From Chitinophagaceae bacterium (GTDB lineage: Bacteria > Bacteroidota > Bacteroidia > Chitinophagales > Chitinophagaceae), in the NCBI GenBank assembly GCA_016786845.1, contig JAEUVB010000023.1, positions 338,495-402,494 of the forward strand: a stretch of 64,000 nt of DNA. Reading direction: 5' to 3'. The position numbers and the translations under genes are program-made. Positions 33,835 to 42,905 of the stretch are shown one piece after another (the stretch's first letter is position 1; every line of letters begins with the position of its first letter). The notes below the pieces were generated by a model that was not told the DNA's origin, ran no database searches, and saw only the letters and a program-made list of their open reading frames with translations.

Positions 33835-36474
33835 TTAGTTTTCCGGAACCACAAAGCCACTCATCTTCAACATCCCGATGACGGAAGACTCTTTTTCCTT
33901 TTTAATTAATTCCTGAACCATCTCATCCAGTTTTTGAACCTGACCGAGAAACTGAGCTTTCAATTCAACATCTTTTGTATTCACTACCAGGGTATCATAA
34001 TGACGGCGCACTTCACGGAGGTTTTTAATGGAATTGAAACGCACCATGGGATATCCATCCATCGCAGCACGCTCCTGCAAATTGATCACACCTTGCTGTA
34101 TGACCGGTTCAGTATTGATGCGTAAAAAAAGTTGGGTATAATCTCTGATCAACATGGAGCGGCGTTGATTGAAGACCTTCATCATTTGTTCATGGAAGAA
34201 ACGAAGAGAACTGCTATCGCCTGAGGATGAAAAGATCTCGCTGATTTTAGCCAATAACCTGCCGCGTGCATCTCCCTGCAATCGACTCGCCATTCTCACT
34301 CCTTCATCGGGCACCAATTTATAGACGCCATCCAAAGCCTCTGCCGCCACGGTATAACTGGAATCGTTTGTAGCTTCCATAAACAGACTAAGCAACTGGG
34401 CATCCTTGAGTTCAGCTAACACCGAACAAGCCTCTGCCCTCACCGCTGCGCTGCGATCGGATCGAGCCATTTGTATCAGTTTGTCTTTGCCGCGCAATAC
34501 ATTGTCCGGCATTTTCCAATCTAACCATTCAATACTTTTTAAACGGATATCGGCATCTGCATCATCGAGGGCAAATAATAAAGTCTGACGTATGGTATCA
34601 TTTTGAGATTGCAAGGTACTTAGGGCCTTAAGCGAACGATATTTCTCGAGATAGTCATCAGCCTCACGATAAGTTTGCACATGCTGAAAGAAGGATTTAT
34701 TATCGCTGATACGACCAATGAAGGTCGCATCCGGATCGACGAATACAGCAGGCAGCGATGCATCATCCGGCACCAAACGCTTCACATAAAACGATTCTTT
34801 TTTCCGATCGACCTGAAAGGTATAGTAACGGGTTTGTCCGCCATGGGTCACTTTAAACTTCAAAGGAAAATGAAACAATCCCGTTTCGGCACTTTGCTTT
34901 TGCTCGACAAATACACCCAACAACTTACTCGAATCATTATAGTTGTAACGTACTTCGATATCGGGGTGACCGCCACGCATAAACCATTGTTGAAAGAAGG
35001 GTCGGAGATCGCGACCGCAGACAGACTCCATTTCCAAACGGAGGTCGTCTACTTCGGCCGAATTAAATGCATGATGCATGAGGTATTTCTTCAAGCCCAG
35101 AAAGAAGGCCTCATCGCCCAATTCAGAGCGAAGTAAATTGAGAACACGTCCGCCTTTTTGATAGGTGATGGCATTGAACATATCCTCTTTATCGCGATAG
35201 TTATAATCGACTATCGGTCCGTCGCTTCCATTCTTGGAAAAATCGAGGTAGCGATTCATGGCATTGTTGCATTTGCGTAAAGCAGCATCACTGCCATGTT
35301 TGTACTCATCCCAAAGTTGTTCGCCAAAAGTCGCAAAGCCTTCGTTCAGCACCAGATGACTCCAGGACTCACAAGTAACCAAATCACCAAACCATTGATG
35401 AAACAATTCGTGGGCGATGATGGCTTCATTATTTCCATCGACCAGTTCACGCGGAAATTTCTGAACCGACTCGCCATGTAATGTAGCGCTTGTATTTTCC
35501 ATGGCCCCGGAAACATAGTCGCGAACAACCACCTGTGCATATTTATCCCAAGGATAGGCCACACCCAATTTACCGGAAAAGAAATCGACCATCTCTTTCG
35601 TATAGCGAAAAATTTCACGGGCATATGGACTATAATCCGGCTCGAGATAATAACTCACTTCTTTATTGTTGATGGAGTCCATGGTGATATTAAACTCACC
35701 GATCGCCATCATGATGAGGTAGGCCGACATCGGGAGGGCATTCTCCCAGGTCTCCGTTTTCATATCATTATAAATATTGGAGGAGAGACGTTTACCATTT
35801 GAAAGTATCGTAAAATTCTTATCCGTAGTAATGGTCAGCTTCGAAGTGAATTTTTCAAGGGGCTTGTCGATGGTGGGGAACCAGCAGGAATTGGATTCCG
35901 TTTCGCCCTGGGTCCATATTTGAACCGGCTTATAAGGCTCGGACCGATCGGTATTGATAAAATACAAACCCTTATCATCACTGATGGCCTTGCTTCCTCC
36001 TTTCTCCTTACCATCAGGACGGGCAATATATCGGATGACCACATGCACGGTATCTCTCACATTAATTTTTTGATCCAATTTGATGCGGATCATTTTCTGG
36101 TCGTAGGTGAGGGTATGCTTGAGGGTATCTTGCTGGGAATAGATGAATAACCCGTCGATGACCATATTCTTGGCATCGAGGATAATCGAATCGGTTTCAT
36201 AGAAATAAGGCTTCATGGTGAGATCGGCATATCCCATACATTCATGACGACTCATATTAAACCGCACATCCAAATCCATATGAAGCAAATCCATTTGACG
36301 GATAGGTGTGGTTCTGAAATCATCCTGTCGGGCAGGCGTGATTTTGACATCGTTGAGTTGAATTTTTTCGGGCTGAGGCTGAGTTATATTCTTCATGCCG
36401 TTGCGTTGCATGATAAAACAGGAACTGGCCAAACAGAATAACCCGAAGATGAGAAAGAATGCTTTGTTCGTCAT
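33835..36474 (-). CDS. pepN: M1-family zinc aminopeptidase (aminopeptidase N-like)
   Basis: 879 residues. The zinc site is exact: HELFHQWFGD with the third ligand glutamate 18 residues later in NEGFATFGE. The substrate-binding SGAMEN motif lies about 35 residues upstream, as in all M1 enzymes. The N-terminal beta domain and a HEAT-like C-terminal part (around residues 620-760) follow the family plan. The first 25 residues are a hydrophobic signal (AFFLIFGLFCLASSCF), with a possible lipobox ASSC, so the enzyme probably acts in the periplasm. The symbol denotes the family rather than proven orthology. Confidence 0.93.
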   Translation of the reverse strand: MTNKAFFLIFGLFCLASSCFIMQRNGMKNITQPQPEKIQLNDVKITPARQDDFRTTPIRQMDLLHMDLDVRFNMSRHECMGYADLTMKPYFYETDSIILDAKNMVIDGLFIYSQQDTLKHTLTYDQKMIRIKLDQKINVRDTVHVVIRYIARPDGKEKGGSKAISDDKGLYFINTDRSEPYKPVQIWTQGETESNSCWFPTIDKPLEKFTSKLTITTDKNFTILSNGKRLSSNIYNDMKTETWENALPMSAYLIMMAIGEFNITMDSINNKEVSYYLEPDYSPYAREIFRYTKEMVDFFSGKLGVAYPWDKYAQVVVRDYVSGAMENTSATLHGESVQKFPRELVDGNNEAIIAHELFHQWFGDLVTCESWSHLVLNEGFATFGEQLWDEYKHGSDAALRKCNNAMNRYLDFSKNGSDGPIVDYNYRDKEDMFNAITYQKGGRVLNLLRSELGDEAFFLGLKKYLMHHAFNSAEVDDLRLEMESVCGRDLRPFFQQWFMRGGHPDIEVRYNYNDSSKLLGVFVEQKQSAETGLFHFPLKFKVTHGGQTRYYTFQVDRKKESFYVKRLVPDDASLPAVFVDPDATFIGRISDNKSFFQHVQTYREADDYLEKYRSLKALSTLQSQNDTIRQTLLFALDDADADIRLKSIEWLDWKMPDNVLRGKDKLIQMARSDRSAAVRAEACSVLAELKDAQLLSLFMEATNDSSYTVAAEALDGVYKLVPDEGVRMASRLQGDARGRLLAKISEIFSSSGDSSSLRFFHEQMMKVFNQRRSMLIRDYTQLFLRINTEPVIQQGVINLQERAAMDGYPMVRFNSIKNLREVRRHYDTLVVNTKDVELKAQFLGQVQKLDEMVQELIKKEKESSVIGMLKMSGFVVPEN

Positions 36475-36479
36475 TGGGG

Positions 36480-36487
36480 CAAAAGTA
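36480..36487 (-). promoter_or_regulatory. -7 element of the M1 aminopeptidase promoter
   Basis: TACTTTTG on the minus strand, 6 bases before the ATG, implying a nearly leaderless transcript. Confidence 0.5.
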
Positions 36488-36585
36488 GGGCATTTGATTC
36501 AGGTAAGAAAGATTCAAAACCGCACATTCAATATTCCTCATTTAGCATTCGTTGAGTTTGTTCTATTTTCGCAAAAAAGATATCC

Positions 36586-36999
36586 ATGAACTATTGGTTG
36601 ATCAAATCGGAGCCACATAAATACAGTTGGGAACAATTTGTAGCAGACAAGAAAACATTTTGGGACGGGGTTCGGAATTATGCTGCCAGAAACAATCTCC
36701 GGTCTATGCAAAAAGGCGATTTGGCCCTGTTCTACCATAGCAACGAAGGACTGGAGATCGTGGGTATCGCAGAGGTGGTGAAAGAACATTATCAGGACCC
36801 GACTACCGAAGAGACAGCCTGGTTAGCGGTAGATTTTAAACCAAAAAAGAAACTGAAGAAACCCGTAAGCCTTCAAACCATCAAATCAGATAAACGATTG
36901 GCGACCATGGAACTGGTGCGATTGCAAAGACTTTCGGTGAGCGCGGTGACGAAGGCGGAGTTTGAGGTGATACTGGCTTTGGGCGAAACGACGCTGTGA
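36586..36999 (+). CDS. EVE-domain protein
   Basis: 137 residues, a single EVE domain (PUA-like fold). MNYWLIKSEPHKYSWEQF at the start, WDGVRNYAARNNLRSMQKGDLALFYHS, and EIVGIAEVV are the family segments. EVE proteins bind modified bases in DNA or RNA; relatives include thymocyte nuclear protein 1, and in bacteria they often sit near modification-dependent restriction genes. No such partner is here. The gene is divergent from the aminopeptidase gene and converges on the TonB-like gene. Confidence 0.9.
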   Translation: MNYWLIKSEPHKYSWEQFVADKKTFWDGVRNYAARNNLRSMQKGDLALFYHSNEGLEIVGIAEVVKEHYQDPTTEETAWLAVDFKPKKKLKKPVSLQTIKSDKRLATMELVRLQRLSVSAVTKAEFEVILALGETTL

Positions 37000-37003
37000 T
37001 AGT

Positions 37004-37555
37004 TTATTCAGACAATCTTTTTCGCCAAAACCTAATTCTTATTAGCTGTCTAAAAGCGTATTTCTTGCCGCGACAAACTAAAGGATTCCAAGCCGGCATT
37101 TCGCAAACCATCCTTAAAACCTCTTGATCATGAATGGGTGATAATGATTTTACAATTTCGGCATGATCTACCAATCCATCTTCAGTAATATCGCACAAAG
37201 CCCATACCGAACCTTCCAAACCACTTGAGATAATTTCCTTAGATTGACGAATATGTTGACGATAATAAAGAAGAACCTCCGGAAAAAAATTAACCTCTGC
37301 GGCGAATGTAAAAAATTGTCGTTTACCGTTTGGCATCGATTGTCCTTCCTTCAAGATAAGCTTGGGAGGAATATACGGGAAACAGATTGTATCGTCAGAA
37401 ACAATTGAACAAATTTGATCCATACGAGAAACTGTAACAATAGTCGTATCACGATGGTCTAATTTCATCAAACGTCCATTACCCAAATTCACAAACTGAG
37501 CCAAAACGAACAGTGTTTGTAACATGAAAAGCAGCAATAGTAAGAAACACTTCAT
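37004..37555 (-). CDS. Exported protein with TonB-like C-terminal domain
   Basis: 183 residues with a signal peptide (FLLLLLFMLQTLFVLAQ). The C-terminal 70 residues, GSVWALCDITEDGLVDHAEIVKSL ... VLRMVCEMPAWNPLVCRGKKYAFRQLIRIRF, follow the TonB C-terminal pattern (strand, DGxV, helix with MPxWxP, GKxV, strand). The N-terminal transmembrane anchor and proline-rich span of a true TonB are absent, so it is not an energy transducer. Such free TonB-C domains are common in Bacteroidota. Role unknown. Confidence 0.7.
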   Translation of the reverse strand: MKCFLLLLLFMLQTLFVLAQFVNLGNGRLMKLDHRDTTIVTVSRMDQICSIVSDDTICFPYIPPKLILKEGQSMPNGKRQFFTFAAEVNFFPEVLLYYRQHIRQSKEIISSGLEGSVWALCDITEDGLVDHAEIVKSLSPIHDQEVLRMVCEMPAWNPLVCRGKKYAFRQLIRIRFWRKRLSE

Positions 37556-37683
37556 GGTGCGAATTTTCTCAAAGTTACTCGATCAGCTTACCTTTTTTAT
37601 GGCATTAACAAATCCCCCACTACCCTATTCAATCCATCAATAGCCTATTCACAAACTTAAAAAGCAGAATCCTTCTGAAACAT

Positions 37684-37691
37684 TACCTTTG
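37684..37691 (+). promoter_or_regulatory. -7 element of bshA promoter
   Basis: TACCTTTG, the exact consensus, 14 bases before the bshA ATG. No TTTG at the -33 position. Confidence 0.55.
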
Positions 37692-37705
37692 CCGCGAACT
37701 TTAAA

Positions 37706-38866
37706 ATGAATCTTATGAGAATAGGCATTGTCTGTTATCCGACATTTGGAGGAAGCGGTGTATTGGCCACGGAATTGGGAAAGGCCCTGGCCGACAAAGG
37801 ACATATAGTCCATTTCATTACTTATCAGCAACCTGTTCGCCTCGATGCTTTTCATCCGAATATCTTTTATCATGAAGTAACGGTACCTACCTATCCTCTC
37901 TTCGATTTTCCACCCTACGAAACGGCCTTGTCGTCAACCATGGTAGATGTGATTATGAATGAAAACCTCGATCTGCTACACGTACATTATGCCATCCCAC
38001 ATGCCTCATCAGCATATTTAGCCAAGCAAATTCTGAAAAAGAAAAACAAGAATATTCCATACATCACCACCCTTCACGGTACCGATATCACCTTAGTGGG
38101 TAAAGATAAAATGTATGAACCGGTGGTTACCTTTGCCATGAATGAGTCGGATGCCATCACGGCCGTATCTCAAAATTTAAAAGAAGAAACCTTAAGGTCT
38201 TTTGCCATCGAAAAAGAGATTCACGTCATCACCAATTTTGTCGATGTGAAACGTTTTGCACTCAGCAATAAAGAACATTTCCGCAAAATGCTGGCGCCCA
38301 ATGGCGAAAAGATCATGACCCATGTATCTAATTTCCGTAAGGTCAAACGCGTCGAAGATGTCATTCATACCTTTTATCAGGTGAGGCAGCAAATGCCGGC
38401 CAAACTGCTCATGATCGGTGATGGACCTGAGCGTCAGCAAATGGAACAACTCTGCCGGGAACTCGGCACCTGCGATGATATTCGCTTTTTAGGTAAACAA
38501 GAAAAGCTCGAAGAGATTTTATCCATCACTGACCTGTTTTTACTCCCGAGCGCCTACGAAAGCTTTGGTCTGGCCGCACTCGAAGCAATGGCCTGCGAAG
38601 TGCCGGTTATTTCGAGCAATGCGGGAGGTATACCGGAGATCAATATTCACGGAGAAACAGGATATCTTACCGATGTGGGCGATGTAGACGCCATGACCCG
38701 ATATTGCCTGGAGCTGCTTACCGATGACGACAAGCTCAAAAAGTTCAAGAAAAATGCGCTCGAACAGGCCCTGAGATTCAATATAGGCGCTATTGTGCCG
38801 CAATATGAAGCGCTATATGCCGAGGTCATGAAAAACGCTGAAGAAAAAGCTATGCACAGTTTATGA
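37706..38866 (+). CDS. bshA: N-acetyl-alpha-D-glucosaminyl L-malate synthase (bacillithiol step 1)
   Basis: 386 residues of the GT4 family, GT-B fold. MRIGIVCYPTFGGSGVLATELGKALADKGH at the start, FPPYETALSSTMVDV and HVHYAIPHASSAYLAKQI are specific to BshA rather than to general GT4 enzymes. The C-terminal donor site SAYESFGLAALEAMACEVPVISSNAGGIPEI carries the ExxxxxxxE motif. The product feeds bacillithiol, the low-molecular-weight thiol of many Bacteroidota. bshB and bshC are not adjacent here. Confidence 0.92.
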   Translation: MNLMRIGIVCYPTFGGSGVLATELGKALADKGHIVHFITYQQPVRLDAFHPNIFYHEVTVPTYPLFDFPPYETALSSTMVDVIMNENLDLLHVHYAIPHASSAYLAKQILKKKNKNIPYITTLHGTDITLVGKDKMYEPVVTFAMNESDAITAVSQNLKEETLRSFAIEKEIHVITNFVDVKRFALSNKEHFRKMLAPNGEKIMTHVSNFRKVKRVEDVIHTFYQVRQQMPAKLLMIGDGPERQQMEQLCRELGTCDDIRFLGKQEKLEEILSITDLFLLPSAYESFGLAALEAMACEVPVISSNAGGIPEINIHGETGYLTDVGDVDAMTRYCLELLTDDDKLKKFKKNALEQALRFNIGAIVPQYEALYAEVMKNAEEKAMHSL

Positions 38867-38927
38867 ACCAAATGGGCGGGAAAGCAATAAAATCGCACAT
38901 TCATACCCCCCTTTCAACGCATTATTT

Positions 38928-38935
38928 TATATTTG
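38928..38935 (+). promoter_or_regulatory. -7 element of the cyanophycinase-like gene
   Basis: TATATTTG, 15 bases before the ATG at 38951. Confidence 0.5.
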
Positions 38936-38950
38936 CGCTTTCTTAATATA

Positions 38951-39841
38951 ATGATCATACCCAAAGGCAAACTCATTCCCGTAGGTGGAGCAGAAGATAA
39001 AGGCACAGATCTCGAACAGGGATTTATCAAGCGTAATAACCTCAACTTTTTCGAACAGGGCATTCTGCGCAGGATCGTCAACGAAACCAAACATAAACAC
39101 ATCAGTCGTATAGAGGTCATCACAACAGCCTCTCAAATCCCGATCGAGGTGGGCGAAAATTATGTCGAAGCTTTCGCTAAACTCCATTGCGAAAACATTC
39201 ACGTGATGCATATCCGGAATCGGGAAGATGCCTACAAAGATGAATATATACAACGCATTCGTGAAGCCGATGCAGTGATGTTTTCAGGCGGCAATCAAAT
39301 GAGACTCACATCAACCTTTGGTGGCACTGAGATTTACAATATTCTTCAAGATCGGTATTTGCATGAAGAAGGTTTTCTGATTGCCGGCACCAGCGCAGGA
39401 GCTATGGCCATGAGCAATACGATGATCTATGAAGGGAATGCCGCTAATGCTCATTTGAAAGGTGCTGTAAAAGTAACCACGGGCTTGGCATTTATGAAAG
39501 ATGTGATCTTTGATAGTCACTTCGATAAACGCGGACGCTTTGGTCGTCTCGCTCAAGCCGTAGCCGCCAACCCAAGCTGTATCGGAATAGGTCTCGGCGA
39601 AGATACCGGACTGCTCATCACCGATGGCAACAATATGGAAGCGATTGGATCTGGTATGATCATTATTATCGACGGACACCATATTCGTCATACCAATATT
39701 GCCGATCTGGCAGAAGGTAGTCCAATTTCCATCGAAAACCTCATGGTCCACTTACTCGCCAAAGGCAATCATTATATTTTAAGAGAACGGAAGTATATCG
39801 CCATGAATGAAGACGCATATGCCAAAACCGAAGTAGAATAA
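38951..39841 (+). CDS. cphB: Cyanophycinase-like serine peptidase (S51)
   Basis: 296 residues from the ATG at 38951; an upstream alternative start would precede the promoter. The nucleophile elbow GTSAGA lies near residue 150 in LIAGTSAGAMAMS. KGKLIPVGGAEDKG at the start, FSGGNQMRLTS, and the catalytic-face FDSHFDKRGRFGRLAQAV are cyanophycinase motifs. The enzyme hydrolyses cyanophycin (multi-L-arginyl-poly-aspartate) to beta-Asp-Arg. It is cytoplasmic, with no signal, so it is suited to internal reserves. No cyanophycin synthetase or isoaspartyl dipeptidase is in the window, but an aspartate aminotransferase follows two genes later. The substrate is inferred. Confidence 0.87.
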   Translation: MIIPKGKLIPVGGAEDKGTDLEQGFIKRNNLNFFEQGILRRIVNETKHKHISRIEVITTASQIPIEVGENYVEAFAKLHCENIHVMHIRNREDAYKDEYIQRIREADAVMFSGGNQMRLTSTFGGTEIYNILQDRYLHEEGFLIAGTSAGAMAMSNTMIYEGNAANAHLKGAVKVTTGLAFMKDVIFDSHFDKRGRFGRLAQAVAANPSCIGIGLGEDTGLLITDGNNMEAIGSGMIIIIDGHHIRHTNIADLAEGSPISIENLMVHLLAKGNHYILRERKYIAMNEDAYAKTEVE

Positions 39842-39858
39842 TCTTCCCGATTTACCGT

Positions 39859-40449
39859 ATGATTTATTTACTCCCCATTATTTCTGCATTCATCGGTTGG
39901 TTTACCAATTGGATCGCCATCAAAATGCTATTTCATCCGCGCGTTCCGGTTCGGGTCTTAGGCATTACCTTTCATGGCATTTTTCCAAAACGCCAACAAC
40001 AATTTGCCGAAAAGCTGGGAACCCTTGTAGCGAAAGAACTCATCTCCTTCGATGAAATATCAGCTAAAATCAACTCCCCTGCTACCATTCAATCTGCCCT
40101 GCCCTATGTAGAACAGCATATCGACTCCTTTATCAAAAACAAATTGAGTGAAGAGATCCCATTATTATCAATGTTTATCAGCAGCGGCACTTTGGAGAAC
40201 ATCAAAAAAGGAATTGTCAAGGAAGTAGAAATCATGTTCCCCGATCTCATGAACCGTATGACTTCTTCTATCAGTAAGGACCTGGATGTAGAAAGGATTG
40301 TAGTCGATAAAGTCAAAAATTTCAGCAGCGACAAACTTGAACAAATCCTGATGTCGATCATGAAGAAAGAATTTCGTTTTGTAGAAGTCATTGGTGCGGT
40401 TTTAGGCTTCCTGATCGGATTGCTTCAAATTGCGCTGACCATGATATAA
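39859..40449 (+). CDS. DUF445 membrane protein
   Basis: 196 residues. The N-terminal helix LLPIISAFIGWFTNWIAIKMLFHP and KRQQQFAEKLGTLVAKEL are DUF445/YheB hallmarks, and a C-terminal helix (FVEVIGAVLGFLIGLLQIAL) anchors the other end; the middle is amphipathic. The family is found in envelope-associated loci but its function is unknown. It lies 17 bases after the cyanophycinase-like gene in the same direction, so it is likely co-transcribed. Confidence 0.88.
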   Translation: MIYLLPIISAFIGWFTNWIAIKMLFHPRVPVRVLGITFHGIFPKRQQQFAEKLGTLVAKELISFDEISAKINSPATIQSALPYVEQHIDSFIKNKLSEEIPLLSMFISSGTLENIKKGIVKEVEIMFPDLMNRMTSSISKDLDVERIVVDKVKNFSSDKLEQILMSIMKKEFRFVEVIGAVLGFLIGLLQIALTMI

Positions 40450-40466
40450 AAATTAACCCTAAACCC

Positions 40467-40474
40467 TACCTTTG
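40467..40474 (+). promoter_or_regulatory. -7 element directly before the aminotransferase
   Basis: TACCTTTG, the exact consensus, ends 4 bases before the ATG at 40479. If used, it would give a leaderless message. Confidence 0.4.
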
Positions 40475-40478
40475 ATTT

Positions 40479-41657
40479 ATGTCACTTGCCGAACGTTTAC
40501 AAAAAATAGATGAACCTCAAACCATTCGCATGGCTAAATTAAGCCGCGAACTCAGGGCACAAGGAAAAGATATTATTGATTTGAGCCTGGGCGAACCCGA
40601 CTTCAAAACACCCCGCCATATCATTGAAGCGGCTATTCAGGCTATGGATGATGGCTATACCAAATATCCGCCGGTAGCAGGATTTCCGGAATTGCGCCAG
40701 GCCATCGCAGATAAATTCAAACGCGACAATCAACTCGAGTATAAACCGGATGAGGTCATGGTTTGTACCGGCGCCAAACAATGTATTGCCAATTCAGTTT
40801 TGAGTGTGGTCAACCCCGGTGACGAGGTCATTATCCCGGCTCCGTTTTGGGTGACCTATGCCGACATAGTAAAATTAGCAGATGGTAAAGTAGTACAGCT
40901 GAGCGGACTGTTTGAAAATGATTTCAAAATCACCCCGGCTCAATTGGAACAGGCCATCTCCCCACGCACCAAACTCTTCATGTTCTCCTCCCCTTGCAAC
41001 CCAACGGGGTCCATTTATTCTCATGATGAATTAAAGGGCTTGGCAGAAGTCTTTACGAAACATCCCAACATCTATATTCTCTCCGATGAGATTTATGAGT
41101 ATATCAATTTTGAAGGCAAGCATGAAAGCATTGCACAATTTCCGGAGATCAAAGACCGGGTCATCATCATCAATGGTTTGTCTAAAGGATATGCGATGAC
41201 GGGCTGGAGACTCGGTTTTGTAGCCGGGCCAAAAGATGTGATTCAAGCGTCAGAAAAAATTCAAAGCCAATTTACTTCAGGTCCTAATTCCATTACCCAA
41301 CGCGCAGCCATCACCGCCCTCAATGGCGACATGCAACCCACTCAGGATATGCAGATCGCGTTTCGTGAGCGCCGCGACTTTTTGGTCAATGCCTTATCGG
41401 AAATCAAAGGCCTGAAAGTCAATAATCCTCCGGGAGCGTTTTATGTGTTTCCCGATGTGAGTTATTTTTTAGGCAAAGGCGACATCAAAACCGCCGAAGA
41501 ACTGTGTATGTATCTCCTCGACAAAGCTCAGGTGAGTTGCGTAACCGGCGAAGCCTTTGGCGACCCGCATTGTATTCGCATTTCTTATGCCACTTCCATG
41601 GATAAATTGGAAGCAGCAGTAAAGCGAATCAAGCAGGCATTGGAAGAATTGGGCTAA
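40479..41657 (+). CDS. aspC: Aspartate aminotransferase-type PLP enzyme (class I fold)
   Basis: 392 residues. The PLP lysine is in INGLSKGYAMTGWRLGF (SK), with the arginine of WRLG about 10 residues on; the phosphate-binding segment FSSPCNPTGSIYS and the cofactor aspartate in ILSDEIYEYI are standard. The C-terminal arginine in CIRISYATS binds the substrate carboxylate. This is the aspartate or prephenate aminotransferase subgroup (1-beta type). It follows the DUF445 gene by 29 bases. With the peptidase upstream it could recycle aspartate, an inference. It may also simply serve general amino-acid metabolism. Confidence 0.9.
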   Translation: MSLAERLQKIDEPQTIRMAKLSRELRAQGKDIIDLSLGEPDFKTPRHIIEAAIQAMDDGYTKYPPVAGFPELRQAIADKFKRDNQLEYKPDEVMVCTGAKQCIANSVLSVVNPGDEVIIPAPFWVTYADIVKLADGKVVQLSGLFENDFKITPAQLEQAISPRTKLFMFSSPCNPTGSIYSHDELKGLAEVFTKHPNIYILSDEIYEYINFEGKHESIAQFPEIKDRVIIINGLSKGYAMTGWRLGFVAGPKDVIQASEKIQSQFTSGPNSITQRAAITALNGDMQPTQDMQIAFRERRDFLVNALSEIKGLKVNNPPGAFYVFPDVSYFLGKGDIKTAEELCMYLLDKAQVSCVTGEAFGDPHCIRISYATSMDKLEAAVKRIKQALEELG

Positions 41658-41685
41658 TTGTAAACTAAGCATTTACGGGACATCA

Positions 41686-41703
41686 ATATGACATGATTCA
41701 TAT
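41686..41703 (+). promoter_or_regulatory. Crp/Fnr-spaced palindrome upstream of the VIT1 transporter
   Basis: A perfect 6-bp inverted repeat ATATGA-N6-TCATAT, with the same TxTGA-N6-TCAxA geometry as the palindrome at 21701. Its centre lies about 58 bases upstream of the start site predicted from the -7 box at 41740, close to a class I activator position. Confidence 0.5.
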
Positions 41704-41739
41704 CAGTTCGCTTCTCATTTTATTCTCATTGGATACCAT

Positions 41740-41747
41740 TAGTTTTG
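41740..41747 (+). promoter_or_regulatory. -7 element of the VIT1-type transporter promoter
   Basis: TAGTTTTG matches TAnnTTTG, 25 bases before the ATG at 41772. Confidence 0.5.
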
Positions 41748-41771
41748 TATTCTGTTAAATACTACGCTTCC

Positions 41772-42866
41772 ATGAATAAAAACCTGCAAACTGAAATCGA
41801 CGCATCTTATCTCTATCAAAAATTAGCCGAACATGAGGAAGATGAAACTATAGCCCATGTCTTTCGTCAGATGAGCGCCATCGAAAGAGGCCATGCAGAA
41901 GCCTTTGCGAAGAAAGCCAATATTCCGAACGACCAATTAAACAAACCTTCTTGGCGCGCACATACCCTGAATCTGATCGGAAAAGTTTTTGGCTACGATT
42001 ATGTATTGGGTTCATTGATGGATACAGAAAAAAGTATTTCCGGAGCCATCATCGCTACAAAGAAAAAGAACAAACAAGAAATTACCGGAAGCGAAACCAC
42101 CCATGTTCAAATCCTGAGATCCATTCTTGAAAAGGAAGACAAAGTAACAGGAGCACAATTATCCAAATTCGAAAAACGACATCGCTCCATCGGTGGTAAT
42201 GCCATACGTGCAGCTGTACTCGGTGGCAACGATGGCCTCGTTTCTAATTTTAGTCTGGTGATGGGTATCGCAGGCGCCACGGCCGGACAACAAGGTGTAT
42301 TGCTCGCAGGTTTGGCCGGACTCTTAGCAGGCGCGCTGTCTATGGCCCTCGGCGAATGGATTTCCGTAAAGAGTTCACAAGAACTTTATGAAAATCAGAT
42401 GCAACTCGAGATGGAAGAACTGGAATCCAACCCCGAAGGCGAACGTCAGGAACTGGCCCTCATCTACATCGCAAAAGGTGTCCCTGAAGAACAGGCGCAT
42501 GTCATGGCCACCGAAATCATGAAAGATAAAGATCAGGCCCATGCGGTTTTGGTTCGCGAAGAATTGGGTATACAACCCGAAGAATTGAAAGGCTCGGCCA
42601 TTGAAGCTGCCGTCTATTCTTTTCTATTGTTCGCCATTGGTGCGGTCATACCGGTATTGCCATTTATGTTCACCAACGGTATGCAGGCCATCATCCTCAG
42701 CGTGAGTGCGAGTGCTGTCGGACTCTTCCTCATCGGTGCAGCCATTACGCTGTTCACCGGCCGCAATGTGTGGTTCTCCGGCTTGCGTCAAGTCTTCTTT
42801 GGATTGGCTGCCGCGGCCATAACTTTCGGTATCGGCAAATTAATCGGCGTATCAGTCGTCGGCTAA
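41772..42866 (+). CDS. Ferritin-like/VIT1 (CCC1-family) iron or manganese transporter
   Basis: 364 residues from the ATG at 41772. The first 140 residues are a rubrerythrin/ferritin-like helical domain with carboxylate pairs (EIDASYLYQKLAEHEEDETI, MSAIERGHAEAF). From about residue 150 the CCC1/VIT1 domain follows: AIRAAVLGGNDGLVSNFSLVMGIAGA, GLLAGALSMALGEWISVKSSQE, and a metal-binding cytoplasmic helix pair with EMEELESNPEGERQELALIYIAKG. About five membrane helices in all. Such fusions export iron or manganese and protect against overload. The palindrome and promoter upstream suggest regulated expression. Confidence 0.9.
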   Translation: MNKNLQTEIDASYLYQKLAEHEEDETIAHVFRQMSAIERGHAEAFAKKANIPNDQLNKPSWRAHTLNLIGKVFGYDYVLGSLMDTEKSISGAIIATKKKNKQEITGSETTHVQILRSILEKEDKVTGAQLSKFEKRHRSIGGNAIRAAVLGGNDGLVSNFSLVMGIAGATAGQQGVLLAGLAGLLAGALSMALGEWISVKSSQELYENQMQLEMEELESNPEGERQELALIYIAKGVPEEQAHVMATEIMKDKDQAHAVLVREELGIQPEELKGSAIEAAVYSFLLFAIGAVIPVLPFMFTNGMQAIILSVSASAVGLFLIGAAITLFTGRNVWFSGLRQVFFGLAAAAITFGIGKLIGVSVVG

Positions 42867-42905
42867 ACCGTTTCTCCGGAGAAATTTCAAAACTTGAAGC
42901 AAGTA

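Noticed and set aside
37004..37555. A true TonB protein
   Set aside because: There is no N-terminal membrane anchor or proline-rich linker; only the C-terminal fold is similar.
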